This document shows, in pieces, positions 45,438 to 54,819 of a stretch of DNA of 64,000 nt. The stretch covers positions 372,001 through 436,000 of the forward strand of contig NZ_PKFN01000007.1 in NCBI RefSeq assembly GCF_002933395.1, written 5' to 3'. The first letter of the stretch is position 1. Each line of letters starts with the position of its first letter. The notes beneath the pieces are model-generated. The model did no database searches, was not told where the DNA came from, and saw only the letters and a program-made list of their open reading frames with translations. This DNA comes from Yoonia maritima. Lineage in GTDB: Bacteria; Pseudomonadota; Alphaproteobacteria; Rhodobacterales; Rhodobacteraceae. A program made the position numbers and the translations under genes.

Positions 45438-47396
45438 TCAAAGCGTGATGCGGAACAAAGCGAATCCAGATTCGCTGCTGCCTGCGGGTGTGATGGTCAT
45501 GCCTGCAACGCTGTCTGCGTATTCTGCGCCAGCGGGCCCCGTTTCAAAGATGACGGTGGTGCCGTCCATCGGCACAAATGACCAATTCGCATCCGCGCGT
45601 GGGCTGACCGTACCTTTGTCGACGATGTAGCGCACGATCACGTCGCGATTCGTGTCGGGCCCTTCAAAAATGACCGTCGATCCATCTGCGCCGGGGAAGC
45701 TGCCTCCACCGGATGCCCGGTAGTTGTTCGTCGCAAGGATGAATTCTTGCGATGGGTCGATCGGTGCACCGTTGAATTGTAGATTTACGATGCGGTTTGT
45801 GTCGGCATTGATCACTTCGCCTTCACGGTCGAACATCGCCGGTTGGGATAGATCAATTTGGTAGGTGACCCCGTCGATTACATCGAAGTTGTAGCTTGGA
45901 AAATCAGGGTTCAGTAGCACTGCATCGGATGAACCGGGTTCGATTTGGTTGAACATCCCGGCGCTGCGTTCCAGCCAGTTCTTGACCTGCGCACCCGTTA
46001 CCTTCACCGCTCGTACAGTATTGGGGTAGAGGTATAAATCCGCCACGTTTTTGATTGCCACGTCGCCAACGGGAACGTCGGTGAAATATTCGGGACCGCC
46101 GCGGCCACCAGCCTTGAACGGAGCGGCAGCGGATAGGATTGGTAGCCCTTCAAATTCGGTGCCGACCATTTGTTCCGTGATGTACCAAGTTTGCGCGTTC
46201 GACACGATTTGAACGGATGGATCATCGGCGACCAGCGCAAAATAGCTGTGAAGCGGTGCATCGGTTTTACCGACCGCTGTGCGCACATAGTCAAGTGTCT
46301 GATCGTGGATGTCTTGAATTGATTCCAAAACAGGTACGAAGTCTTCGACCAGTGGGGTGATGCTACGGTCTTCTTCGCGACGCGAGATTGGGCGCGCCTC
46401 GGACGTGTGCGAAAGAACCCGCCATCCGTTGCCGTCACGTTCAAGCAGTAGATCGACCAGTCCCATATGGCTGCCCCAAAAGCCGCCCATCACGCCGGGT
46501 TTGCCGTTGATCGTTCCTGCGGCGACATCAACGCCCGCCCAGTCGTCGTAGTTTGAAGATGGGAAGACGAGGTGGCTGTGGCCAGTCAAGATGGCATCAA
46601 TGCCGTCCACGCCCGCCAAAGGTATCGCGGCGTTTTCCATGCCATCAGATTCATTCGCTTCGCCGATGCCAGAATGGCAAAGTGCGACGATGATATCTGC
46701 GCCTTGTTCCTTCATCTGTGGAACATATGCGCGGGCGGATGCGACGATATCGCGGGCCTGCACGTTGCCTTCTAGATGCTTGCGGTCCCAGTTCATAATC
46801 TGTGGTGGCACAAATCCGATAAGCCCGATCTTGATCGGGTGCGCGACACCGGACCCATCGGTCAGCGTGCGTTCAAGAATTGTGTAAGGTGGCAGCAGGG
46901 TAGTGTCAGCAGTGGGCGTTGCGCCCATTTCTTTGACGACGTTGGCAGACACAACAGGGAAGGCGGCCCCAGCGACCGACTTCATCAAAAATGGAATCCC
47001 ATAGTTGAATTCGTGGTTGCCGAGCGTCGATGCATCAAACCCAAGTGTGTTCATCGCTGTGATGACTGGGTGCATGTCACCCTCTTTCATGCCGCGTTCA
47101 TAGGCGATGTAATCGCCCATTGGGTTCCCTTGAAGAAAGTCACCATTGTCGAGCAGGAGTGAGTTTGTCGATTCTGCGCGCACGCCTTCGATGATGGATG
47201 CTGTCCGGGCAAGGCCGACCGTATCCACAGGGCGGTCAGCGTAATAGTCGTAAGGAAAAACATGGACGTGAAGGTCAGTGGTTTCCATCAAGCGCAGGTG
47301 CGCCTGATTGGTGGCCGCGCTGACAGAAAACGGATGCATCGCGATCAGCCCAGCAGAGCCTGCGATGAAGTGACGACGATTTAGACGAAGTGACAT
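45438..47396 (-). CDS. cpdB: 2',3'-cyclic-nucleotide 2'-phosphodiesterase/3'-nucleotidase CpdB
   Basis: 652 residues. A twin-arginine-like signal ('RRHFIAGSAGLIA') marks export. The metallophosphatase domain shows 'METTDLHVHVFPYDYY', 'TLGNHEFNYG' and 'GHSHLVF'; the C-terminal 5'-nucleotidase domain binds the base. CpdB degrades 2',3'-cyclic nucleotides and 3'-nucleotides in the periplasm so that phosphate and nucleosides can be reused. ATG at 47396, with GGGGGA seven bases upstream, is a much better start than the frame's first codon at 47438. Confidence 0.93.
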   Translation of the reverse strand: MSLRLNRRHFIAGSAGLIAMHPFSVSAATNQAHLRLMETTDLHVHVFPYDYYADRPVDTVGLARTASIIEGVRAESTNSLLLDNGDFLQGNPMGDYIAYERGMKEGDMHPVITAMNTLGFDASTLGNHEFNYGIPFLMKSVAGAAFPVVSANVVKEMGATPTADTTLLPPYTILERTLTDGSGVAHPIKIGLIGFVPPQIMNWDRKHLEGNVQARDIVASARAYVPQMKEQGADIIVALCHSGIGEANESDGMENAAIPLAGVDGIDAILTGHSHLVFPSSNYDDWAGVDVAAGTINGKPGVMGGFWGSHMGLVDLLLERDGNGWRVLSHTSEARPISRREEDRSITPLVEDFVPVLESIQDIHDQTLDYVRTAVGKTDAPLHSYFALVADDPSVQIVSNAQTWYITEQMVGTEFEGLPILSAAAPFKAGGRGGPEYFTDVPVGDVAIKNVADLYLYPNTVRAVKVTGAQVKNWLERSAGMFNQIEPGSSDAVLLNPDFPSYNFDVIDGVTYQIDLSQPAMFDREGEVINADTNRIVNLQFNGAPIDPSQEFILATNNYRASGGGSFPGADGSTVIFEGPDTNRDVIVRYIVDKGTVSPRADANWSFVPMDGTTVIFETGPAGAEYADSVAGMTITPAGSSESGFALFRITL

Positions 47397-47634
47397 GAGA
47401 TAATCCCCCGGATTTCTAGATGTTTGGTCAGTAGACATCTGGATGGGGTTTGTAACAAGTGTGTGTTTATACAGACCGTGCTGTCGCTATTGAATTGTCT
47501 CGTTTCAGTCGTAAGTTATTTGAATTGATAGAAAAATAGTCGTTCATGCGATTGTCGGCACGGTGTTATCCGCGTCGAAAGCTGAATATCGGAACGTTTT
47601 ATGCTATCCTTTTCGCAAAAGAGGAACCTAATCA

Positions 47635-48048
47635 ATGGAAGTTCATAAAGGTAGGCTTATTGATCATATCCACCTGCAGGTCGCTGATATTGTAGCGAGT
47701 AAGGTGTTTTATCGCTCCGTGTTAGCCGTACTTGGGCGGGACATTTCAGTGGAAGCTGAACAGTTCTTTATCGCTGATGAGCTGTATGTTTCTCAGTCTG
47801 CGGATAGGCACAGCAGCGTGCACATGGCTTTTCAGGCGGACGGCCGTGATCAAGTGAGAGCGTTTCATGAAGCGGCAATAGCAAACGGCGGCACCGACAA
47901 TGGTGAACCGGGTGAGCGTGCGTATCACCCGGGCTATTTCGCAGCATATGCCTTGGACCCTGAGGGCAATAATATTGAAGCAGTCTACCACGGCCCAGCC
48001 ACACGTTCAGCCGACAGTGTGGTCTTTCGTGCGCCGACTAACATGTAA
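47635..48048 (+). CDS. VOC family (glyoxalase-like) protein
   Basis: 137 residues in two beta-alpha-beta-beta-beta modules. 'IDHIHLQVADIVASKVFYRSVL' begins with the metal-ligand His, 'VHMAFQADGRDQVRAFHEAA' starts the second module and 'YFAAYALDPEGNNIEAVYH' gives the final Asp/Glu ligands. Members include lyases, dioxygenases and resistance proteins; substrate unknown. The gap to divergent cpdB is 238 bases. Confidence 0.88.
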   Translation: MEVHKGRLIDHIHLQVADIVASKVFYRSVLAVLGRDISVEAEQFFIADELYVSQSADRHSSVHMAFQADGRDQVRAFHEAAIANGGTDNGEPGERAYHPGYFAAYALDPEGNNIEAVYHGPATRSADSVVFRAPTNM

Positions 48049-48073
48049 CTCATGCGATTCTACCGCGTTGACG

Positions 48074-48616
48074 CTAATCACTTTGGCCAATCAGGGTGAA
48101 GGTCTGTGCTCCGAAATGGCCGCTTACCTGTCCGCTTCCTGCGAATCCGCGTTCGTCAATTGCGATCTCGCCTGTTACGCGGCGTTCGCCGTTTGTATCG
48201 GTCTCAACATATTTGAAACCGATGTTGGTCGCCGTCGTGATACGCGTCCATCTGATACGTTCTTCGTTCGGCCGGATTTCAGTGTAGCGGCATTTGCCCA
48301 ACGTGCGGGTACAGTCGTGTGGTTGGTAGCGCACTTCATAGCCGTCAGAGCGCTGCCATGAAAGGTAATTTCCATTGCCATCAAGCCGCGTGGTAAATGC
48401 CGGTGTTCCGGTTGGGCTCTGGCCCCGATAGCTTTCGACTAGGTAATCTTTGCCTTGGCGACCGTTGTACATGTGGTGGATGAGGCCAGAACGGCTTTGA
48501 TGCACCGAGACGTAATCACCGGGGGAAAGTAATTCGGGTTTCCAGCGAATGTCACCGACTGGTACGGTACAGGCCGTTATCGCGGTGGTCAGAATAAGTG
48601 GGGCAAGAGTTTTCAG
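48074..48616 (-). CDS. Hypothetical lipoprotein with uncertain non-ATG start
   Basis: About 180 residues. A short hydrophobic stretch 'LAPLILTTAITAC' ends in a lipobox-like Cys followed by 'TVPVGDIRW', so it is probably an exported lipoprotein. AGGAG stands six to seven bases before CTG at 48616, suggesting a CTG start; a GTG at 48661 is an alternative giving a longer n-region. The frame further upstream reads into the L9 terminator and is not used. The beta-rich body has two Cys ('HDCTRTLGKC') and no recognised family. Confidence 0.65.
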   Translation of the reverse strand: MKTLAPLILTTAITACTVPVGDIRWKPELLSPGDYVSVHQSRSGLIHHMYNGRQGKDYLVESYRGQSPTGTPAFTTRLDGNGNYLSWQRSDGYEVRYQPHDCTRTLGKCRYTEIRPNEERIRWTRITTATNIGFKYVETDTNGERRVTGEIAIDERGFAGSGQVSGHFGAQTFTLIGQSD

Positions 48617-48688
48617 CTTTATTCTCCTGTCCTGCCGACTGTAACATAACTGGACGCGCACAAAATGGCCCGTGGCAGGATACTCGTT

Positions 48689-48717
48689 TAAAAAAGGCCG
48701 CTCCAAACGGAGCGGCC
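48689..48717 (-). terminator. Terminator of the S6-S18-L9 operon
   Basis: On the minus strand GGCCGCTCC pairs with GGAGCGGCC around GTTT, followed by TTTTTTAAAC. Confidence 0.9.
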
Positions 48718-48742
48718 TAATGTACTGTAAAAGCAGATCGAA

Positions 48743-49354
48743 TTAGTCTTCGTCGTTGCTTTGTGCAGGCGCTTCTTCGTCGTCACCGAATTCGTCAGCG
48801 GCAGAGCCGATGTCGTCAAACAGTTCCTGAATTTCGAATTCAGCAGCTGCTTCTTCTTCGGCGGCCAGTTCTGCGATAGATTTACCAGCTGCTTGCAGCT
48901 CGGCTTCTTCTGCGGAACGTGCAACGTTCAGTGTGATTGTTGCAGCGACTTCTGGGTGCAGGTTGACGGTTACGTCGTGCAGGCCCAAGTCTTTGATTGT
49001 TGCAGACAAAACAACTTGTTTTTTGTCGACGGTAAAGCCTGCTTCGGTTGCAACTTCGGCGGCGTCACGCGTTGTGACAGAACCGTAAAGCGCGCCAGAA
49101 TCAGATGCAGAGCGGATGATGACGAATGTTTCGCCGTCCAGCTTTTCAGCCAATGCTGCTGCTTCTGTTTTGCTTTCAAGGTTGCGTGCTTCAAGCTGTG
49201 CTTTTTCTGCTTCGAAACGTGCAAGGTTTGCAGCGTTTACGCGCAGTGCTTTGCCTTGTGGCAGCAGGAAGTTACGTGCGTAGCCTTCTTTAACAGAAAC
49301 GACTTCGCCCATTTGGCCCAGTTTGGCCACGCGCTCAAGGAGAATGATATCCAT
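48743..49354 (-). CDS. rplI: 50S ribosomal protein bL9
   Basis: 203 residues. The N-terminal '[33 protein letters not shown]' block type is the L9 signature (about 4-36), followed by the central helix and the C-terminal RNA-binding domain to about residue 150. About 50 more residues, very rich in Glu, Asp and Ala, form an acidic tail found in alphaproteobacterial L9 and absent from E. coli. Last gene of the operon. Confidence 0.97.
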   Translation of the reverse strand: MDIILLERVAKLGQMGEVVSVKEGYARNFLLPQGKALRVNAANLARFEAEKAQLEARNLESKTEAAALAEKLDGETFVIIRSASDSGALYGSVTTRDAAEVATEAGFTVDKKQVVLSATIKDLGLHDVTVNLHPEVAATITLNVARSAEEAELQAAGKSIAELAAEEEAAAEFEIQELFDDIGSAADEFGDDEEAPAQSNDED

Positions 49355-49367
49355 GTGATCGGTGTCC

Positions 49368-49595
49368 TTACTTTACTGCGTATGGCAGCAGGGCAAGGAA
49401 ACGCGCGCGTTTGATCGCCTGGGCGAGCTTACGCTGGTTCTTGGCACCAACAGCTGTGATACGGGCTGGAACGATTTTACCGCGCTCAGAGATATAGCGC
49501 TGCAAAAGGCGAGTGTCTTTGTAGTCGATCTTTGGCGCGTTATCGCCTTCAAACGGATCGGACTTACGACGACGGAAAAATGGTTTAGTAGCCAT
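49368..49595 (-). CDS. rpsR: 30S ribosomal protein bS18
   Basis: 75 residues. '[14 protein letters not shown]', '[21 protein letters not shown]' -type core and '[10 protein letters not shown]' match S18, which binds beside S6 on the platform of the small subunit. It lies between rpsF and rplI with gaps of 26 and 13 bases. Confidence 0.97.
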   Translation of the reverse strand: MATKPFFRRRKSDPFEGDNAPKIDYKDTRLLQRYISERGKIVPARITAVGAKNQRKLAQAIKRARFLALLPYAVK

Positions 49596-49621
49596 GATTG
49601 TTGTCCTTATCTAAGATCTGA

Positions 49622-49975
49622 TTAGCGGCGCTCGCGGCGTTCGCCACGTTCTTCGCGTTTCTGCATCTGTACAGATGGGCCATCTTCGTGTGCGTCGACT
49701 TTGATAGTCAGCACGCGCATGACATCGTCATGGAGGCGCATCAGACGTTCCATTTCCTGAATCGCAGGAATTGGCGCATCAGTCCGCAGTAGTGCGTAGT
49801 GACCCTTGCGGTTTTTGTTGATCTTATAGGCCATCGTTTTGACGCCCCAGTATTCGTTTTCCAGCAACTTGCCGCCATTGTCGGCAAGAACGGATCCGAA
49901 GTGTTCGATAAGTGCTTCAGCTTGCGAGTTGGAAAGATCCTGACGCGCAATCATGACATGCTCGTATAGCGGCAT
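49622..49975 (-). CDS. rpsF: 30S ribosomal protein bS6
   Basis: 117 residues. 'PLYEHVMIARQDLS', 'YWGVKTMAYKINKNRKGHY' and 'MRVLTIKVDAHE' are S6 marks. The tail 'KREERGERRERR' is highly charged. ATG at 49975 has GGAG at a good distance; the in-frame start five codons earlier is rejected. First gene of the operon. Confidence 0.97.
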   Translation of the reverse strand: MPLYEHVMIARQDLSNSQAEALIEHFGSVLADNGGKLLENEYWGVKTMAYKINKNRKGHYALLRTDAPIPAIQEMERLMRLHDDVMRVLTIKVDAHEDGPSVQMQKREERGERRERR

Positions 49976-50083
49976 GCGTACTCCATTCATTATCAGCGCA
50001 TTTCAAAGCGTGGGGCAGTGAACCTTTCTGCACCCCACCCACGAGAGACTGCGCAGTTCAACATTACACAGAAAGGTTGCGGC

Positions 50084-50111
50084 CTTATACAGGTCCAACC
50101 GGGTGATGCAA
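50084..50111 (-). promoter_or_regulatory. Candidate sigma-70 promoter of rpsF
   Basis: On the minus strand TTGCAT (complement of 50106-50111), a 16-base spacer and TATAAG (complement of 50084-50089), about 110 bases before rpsF. Confidence 0.55.
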
Positions 50112-50238
50112 GTATCAAAGCCCTATTTTTATTGGCTGGAATTGGCTGCCATTTGTTTTCTATAACCTGCCATGCCAATGCCTATTTGTCGCCCTGATTT
50201 ACTGTTATTTCATATGAAAACGACATCAAGGAGACGTC

Positions 50239-50820
50239 ATGACTGGAAGCGTGGCAACTCAATTTTCAGGCGGTCAGGGGCAAATGGCAAAACCAACTCA
50301 CTTTGCAGTAGAAGATACTTTTTGGGGGTATCAAATTCGGTCTGGTCGTGCGCCAGCGATTGGCGTGATGATGGCGCAGTTGTTCTCATATTTCTTTGGC
50401 GCGTGCTTTATGATTGCTGCGGTTAGCATGCTTGCCCTGCCTGTATTGTTTTTCAATGGCGATGTTGGTGTGATCCGGCTTGCCGCGTCAGTATTATTCG
50501 CGGCGGTTGGGTTTTATTTGCTGTGGTTTGCAAGTCGCGGGTCGCAGGCAGAAATTCATGTCGACACGAGCGTAGGCGAAATTCGTGAGGTTATCAGTAA
50601 CCGCGCTGGCAAGCCTACCACGATCGGGGCTTACGGTTTCGACGCGATTGGTGGTGTTTTTATTGAATCTCAGCCGGAAAATGGCTTAGCGTCGCTCGTG
50701 CTGCAGTATCGCGATACCAATCAGCGTGTATGCGTGGCCGAAGCCATAGAGGCGCAACTGATTCCCTTGCGTGATCGACTGGCACAAGATTTGATGATCA
50801 CGCCGCATAGCGCAGCCTGA
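50239..50820 (+). CDS. Hypothetical protein with two membrane helices
   Basis: 193 residues. A polar N-terminus (about 1-45) precedes two hydrophobic helices (about 50-75 and 80-100); the rest is a soluble beta-rich domain ('AEIHVDTSVGEIREVISN') with a PH-like feel. 'ATG' at 50239 follows AAGGAGACG. No named family. It is probably a conserved Roseobacter envelope protein, but that is an impression. Confidence 0.75.
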   Translation: MTGSVATQFSGGQGQMAKPTHFAVEDTFWGYQIRSGRAPAIGVMMAQLFSYFFGACFMIAAVSMLALPVLFFNGDVGVIRLAASVLFAAVGFYLLWFASRGSQAEIHVDTSVGEIREVISNRAGKPTTIGAYGFDAIGGVFIESQPENGLASLVLQYRDTNQRVCVAEAIEAQLIPLRDRLAQDLMITPHSAA

Positions 50821-50944
50821 AAGACCACGTCGACAGCGCCGGCTACTGTGTTGTCGAACACAATTTGTTCAGAATTGCAGAATTGCTTTGTGCGGTGATG
50901 CACCTTCAATAGAGGGTGTAAACTACTCACAACTGGAGATTCCA

Positions 50945-51523
50945 ATGAAGAACGTACTTTTCGCAGCCGCAGTCGCTGCATCATCAATCGCCGCGCCAGC
51001 ATTTGCAGCCCCTGAGGCATATGTGCTGGATGCAAGCCACAGCCAAATCATGTTCACATATAACCACCTTGGTTTTTCGACCGGCATGGGCATGTTTTCT
51101 GGCTTTGAAGGCGAAATCAGCTTTGACGCTGAAGACCCAGCAGCATCAAGCGTGAACGTTTCATTCCCAGTGCGCAGCATGCTGACAGGTTGGGAAGGCC
51201 GTTTCGAACACTTCATGTCAGGTGACTTCTTTGGTGCCGATGAGGACGAAATGGTGACATTCACGTCTACAGGTATCGAAGTTACTGGCGACAACACCGC
51301 ATTGATCACTGGCGATTTGACGCTGAACGGTGTGACGAAATCTGTCGTGCTGGACGCGAAGCTAAATCAAACTGGTATGCACCCAATGGCTGAAAAAGAA
51401 TGGGCAGGCTTCGACGCGACAACAACGCTGCTGCGTTCTGACTACGAAGTCGGAGCATTCGCGCCATATGTCAGCGACGAAGTCGAAGTCACGATTTCTG
51501 TTGAGGCGATGAAGGCTGAATAA
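50945..51523 (+). CDS. YceI family periplasmic protein
   Basis: 192 residues. A signal peptide ends near residue 21 ('APAFAAPE'), followed by the lipocalin-like YceI barrel: 'YVLDASHSQIMFTYNHLGFS', 'GEISFDAEDPAASSVNVSFPV' and 'TGDLTLNGVTKSVVLDA' type strands. Members bind polyisoprenoids or amphiphilic ligands in the periplasm. It converges with the cytochrome b561-YceI fusion gene. Confidence 0.93.
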   Translation: MKNVLFAAAVAASSIAAPAFAAPEAYVLDASHSQIMFTYNHLGFSTGMGMFSGFEGEISFDAEDPAASSVNVSFPVRSMLTGWEGRFEHFMSGDFFGADEDEMVTFTSTGIEVTGDNTALITGDLTLNGVTKSVVLDAKLNQTGMHPMAEKEWAGFDATTTLLRSDYEVGAFAPYVSDEVEVTISVEAMKAE

Positions 51524-51546
51524 TTCAGCAACTCACTAGAAAAACT

Positions 51547-51583
51547 GGCTGCGCCTTGGTTGACCGAGGCGCAGCCTTTTTTG
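51547..51583 (+). terminator. Terminator after the YceI gene
   Basis: GGCTGCGCCT (51547-51556) and AGGCGCAGCC (51567-51576) pair perfectly, followed by TTTTTT. Confidence 0.92.
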
Positions 51584-52759
51584 TTATCGTGTGGCGGTTA
51601 GGTTGATATTAACCCCCACGTCAAATCCGAGGCTGCTTTCGTCTGCCATGCTTTGCCCAATTTGGTAGTCGCGCCGATCAAGCGCGAGTGACCCAGCCAT
51701 CTCGGCTGTATCACCCTCAAGGTTAAGTACGAAGGGCAGGGTGACAGGCAGCGTGATGTCTTTGATCTTTAGCGTGCCAGTTGCCAGATATGTACCGCCG
51801 TCGGCTGTAATGTCTGCGTCAAATGTCGCTGTGGGGAAGGCATCAGCAGCAAAGAAATCCGCGCCCATTGCCTGATCGCTAACCGACCCAAGGTGCAACG
51901 ATCCGATCGCGATTGTTGTTGTGACGTGGCCAAGCGTACCTGTCGCGTTTGGATCAAAGTCGATGACAGCGGTCCAATCGTCGAACTGTCCCGATACCGG
52001 GTTTCCAAGCTGGCGCACCGTGATGCCGATAGTTCCGTCCGTCACCATCCAATCCGACGTGACTTGTTCTAATACGACAGCAGGTTCGCGATCTCCGTGC
52101 GAAAGCATTCCTGCCGCCGCAGCGCCGCCTGCCGCGACTATATAGATGCCGAGCGCAAAGATGGGGGCCAAAATCGCCTTTTCGCGTTCCGATGTGTCCG
52201 GTACTTGCGATTGCTTGAACCACATGCGGGATAGCGTCGCGTCTTTGTCGATGATTTGATGTTTAAGTGCACCAGCAATATGCAACAGGATTGAAGCGAT
52301 GAGGATCTTGCTCCAGACCCAATGCAGCCCCGAGAAAATCTCGGCCAGTTTTTCGTTTTGAGGAATGAACGGAAGGCTTTGACCGATTGGCAGCCAAATA
52401 GGGGCAAACCCCGAAGTGGCTGCATGGTGTAGCCAGCCTGACAGCGGCACAACGACCAAGGCGACATAAAGTAACCAATGTACAATATGCGCAACCAGTG
52501 TTTCTAAGCGGCGGTCTGGATGAAGGTCTCCCGGTTTTGTCTGGGTCAATGCCCATAGGATGCGTGCCAACGCAACAAAGAATATAATGACGCCCAGTGT
52601 CTTGTGCGCCGAGAAGAGCGGCACCTTAAGGGGCGCATCAAAGGCAAGGTCTTCGGCAATTAGTCCTAATGGAATTACGGTGAGAATCAGTAAAGCAGTC
52701 AGCCAATGAAAAGCTTTGGTGACTGTACCGTATGTGCTGGCGGTATTTGTGGCGGGCAT
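51584..52759 (-). CDS. Cytochrome b561 - YceI fusion protein
   Basis: 391 residues. The N-terminal half is a four-helix cytochrome b561 domain: 'KAFHWLTALLIL' with a first heme His, 'SAHKTLGVIIFFVALARI', 'AHIVHWLLYVALVVVPLSGWL' type and 'LHIAGALKHQIID'. A fifth helix (about 205-225) leads to a C-terminal YceI domain facing the periplasm ('WTAVIDFDPN' to 'ALDRRDYQIG'). Joining electron-carrying heme with a lipid-binding barrel suggests redox work on a polyisoprenoid such as a quinone. ATG at 52759. Confidence 0.92.
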   Translation of the reverse strand: MPATNTASTYGTVTKAFHWLTALLILTVIPLGLIAEDLAFDAPLKVPLFSAHKTLGVIIFFVALARILWALTQTKPGDLHPDRRLETLVAHIVHWLLYVALVVVPLSGWLHHAATSGFAPIWLPIGQSLPFIPQNEKLAEIFSGLHWVWSKILIASILLHIAGALKHQIIDKDATLSRMWFKQSQVPDTSEREKAILAPIFALGIYIVAAGGAAAAGMLSHGDREPAVVLEQVTSDWMVTDGTIGITVRQLGNPVSGQFDDWTAVIDFDPNATGTLGHVTTTIAIGSLHLGSVSDQAMGADFFAADAFPTATFDADITADGGTYLATGTLKIKDITLPVTLPFVLNLEGDTAEMAGSLALDRRDYQIGQSMADESSLGFDVGVNINLTATR

Positions 52760-52937
52760 TGTTGTTCTCCGAATGATTGTAAGCACGCTATCACCAGCGT
52801 GGATTCGCGCAAATGATTGAGTGTGTGTGCCAGCTTACAGGCTTTGTGCATCACCGATCAGTTGACGGGTTGCTTGTGCGCTATGTCACAGCAAGGTAAG
52901 CCTGACCGCAAATAACATATCAAAGAGGAGAGGTCTG

Positions 52938-53876
52938 ATGCGGGCATTCGTATTTCCGGGCCAAGGGGCGCAGACAATTGGAATGGGGCGGGCTTTGGCT
53001 GACGCTTATCCATCTGCAAAGGCGATTTTTGACGAAGTTGACGAGGCGCTTGGCGAAAACCTGTCTGGTTTAATTTGGGGTGGCGATATCGCGGAACTGA
53101 CGCTGACGCGGAACGCGCAGCCTGCGTTGATGGCGACATCCTTGGCGACGATGCGCGCGCTTGAGGCTGAAGGCGTTTCTGTTTCGGCAGCAAGTTATGT
53201 TGCTGGGCATTCATTGGGCGAATATTCGGCCTTGGCTGCGGCTGGCGCATTGACGGTTGCGGACACCGCACGTTTGTTGCGCTTACGTGGAACTGCAATG
53301 CAAGATGCCGTGCCTGTCGGCGTTGGCGCAATGGCCGCGATTCTGGGGCTGGATTTCGCGACAGTTGCCGAAATTGCAGCAGAAGCCGCGCAAGGCGAGG
53401 TTTGCCAAGCCGCAAACGATAACGATCCGGGGCAGGTGGTTGTGTCAGGGCGCAAGGCTGCCGTTGAGCGGGCAACCGTCATTGCCAAAGAAAAAGGTGC
53501 AAAGCGCGCGTTACTATTGCCAGTAAGCGCCCCATTCCATTGTAGCTTGATGGCCCCGGCGGCTGCCGTGATGGCCGAGGCACTAGATGATGTTGAAATC
53601 AAAACACCAGCTGTACCAGTGGTCGCCAACGTTGAAGCGAGCAGCGTCACTGATCCAGCTTCAATCCGTTCATTGCTTGTTGAGCAGGTGACGGGTTCCG
53701 TGCGCTGGCGCGAAAGCGTTGGCTACATGGCCGCGCAGGGCGTGACTGAGGTGTTCGAAATCGGTGCTGGCAAGGCGCTATGTGGAATGGTTAAACGTAT
53801 TGACCGTAGCCTGGCGACAGCAGCTGTTGGTACGCCCGAAGATATTGTTGCGGCTATCGCTGCGCTAAAAGATTGA
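52938..53876 (+). CDS. fabD: Malonyl CoA-acyl carrier protein transacylase
   Basis: 312 residues. 'FPGQGAQTIGMG' at the start, nucleophile 'AGHSLGEYSALA' (Ser about residue 93) and 'VSAPFHCSLM' with the catalytic His near 200. It loads malonyl groups onto ACP. Strong AGAGGAGAGG ribosome site. First of the fatty-acid genes. Confidence 0.97.
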   Translation: MRAFVFPGQGAQTIGMGRALADAYPSAKAIFDEVDEALGENLSGLIWGGDIAELTLTRNAQPALMATSLATMRALEAEGVSVSAASYVAGHSLGEYSALAAAGALTVADTARLLRLRGTAMQDAVPVGVGAMAAILGLDFATVAEIAAEAAQGEVCQAANDNDPGQVVVSGRKAAVERATVIAKEKGAKRALLLPVSAPFHCSLMAPAAAVMAEALDDVEIKTPAVPVVANVEASSVTDPASIRSLLVEQVTGSVRWRESVGYMAAQGVTEVFEIGAGKALCGMVKRIDRSLATAAVGTPEDIVAAIAALKD

Positions 53877-53890
53877 AGAAGGAATTCGAA

Positions 53891-54628
53891 ATGTTTGATC
53901 TAAATGGGAAAAATGTCCTTATTACCGGTGCTTCGGGTGGCATTGGTGGTGCAATCGCCAAGGCGTTGTACGGTGCTGGGGCGACTGTTGCACTGTCTGG
54001 TACGCGGGTTGAGCCGCTTGAGGCGTTGGCCGCCGAACTGGGCGATCGTGCGCATGTTTTACCATGTAACCTAAGCGACGCAGACGCTGTAAACGCGCTG
54101 CCGAAACAGGCTGCAGAGGCGATGGGTTCTGTTGACGTGCTTGTGAACAACGCGGGGATTACGCGTGACAATATCTTTATGCGCATGTCGGATGAAGAAT
54201 GGTCGTCGGTTCTAGAGGTCAACCTGACATCGACCATGCGTCTTTGCAAAGGCGTGATCCGCGGCATGATGAAGTCGCGTTGGGGCCGCATCGTGAATAT
54301 TTCTTCTATCGTTGGTGCAACAGGTAATCCGGGTCAGGCGAACTATGCGGCATCAAAGGCAGGTATGGTTGGGATGTCAAAATCCATCGCATATGAGGTT
54401 GCGAGCCGTGGAATCACCGTGAACTGCGTGGCACCCGGATTTATTACCACTGCGATGACAGATAAGCTGAATGATGAGCAAAAGGCAGGAATTTTGACGC
54501 AAGTTCCTGCTGGTCGTATGGGTGACGCCGAAGAGATTGCTGCGGCAGTTTTGTATCTTTCTAGCCCAGAGGCGGCTTATGTTACTGGTACCACCTTGCA
54601 TGTGAACGGTGGGATGGCCATGCTTTAA
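53891..54628 (+). CDS. fabG: 3-oxoacyl-ACP reductase FabG
   Basis: 245 residues. A short-chain dehydrogenase with NADP loop 'TGASGGIGGAIAKAL' (12-26), 'NNAGITRDN' and the catalytic 'YAASKAG' (Tyr and Lys near 151 and 155). It reduces 3-oxoacyl-ACP. ATG at 53891 follows GGAATTCGAA, 14 bases after fabD. Confidence 0.97.
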   Translation: MFDLNGKNVLITGASGGIGGAIAKALYGAGATVALSGTRVEPLEALAAELGDRAHVLPCNLSDADAVNALPKQAAEAMGSVDVLVNNAGITRDNIFMRMSDEEWSSVLEVNLTSTMRLCKGVIRGMMKSRWGRIVNISSIVGATGNPGQANYAASKAGMVGMSKSIAYEVASRGITVNCVAPGFITTAMTDKLNDEQKAGILTQVPAGRMGDAEEIAAAVLYLSSPEAAYVTGTTLHVNGGMAML

Positions 54629-54819
54629 CAGCGGCTATGAAACCGTTTGCCTAAGCGGAATTCTCTGCTATAGGCCACCCAGATTTGCCGAAAAAGTGCA
54701 TGTGACGCCACGTCGGATGTTTGCTGCGCAGATCGGTTGAACCCCGCAAGGGGAAAGTTAAGTCGGGCAACAGCCCAAATCAAAACGGGCACTGGCCCAG
54801 AAAGACGTGAGGAATTGAC

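Noticed and set aside
48761-49414. 217-codon Cys/Phe-rich plus-strand frame over rplI
   Set aside because: The odd composition is the complement of Glu/Ala/Lys codons in L9, so it is a shadow.
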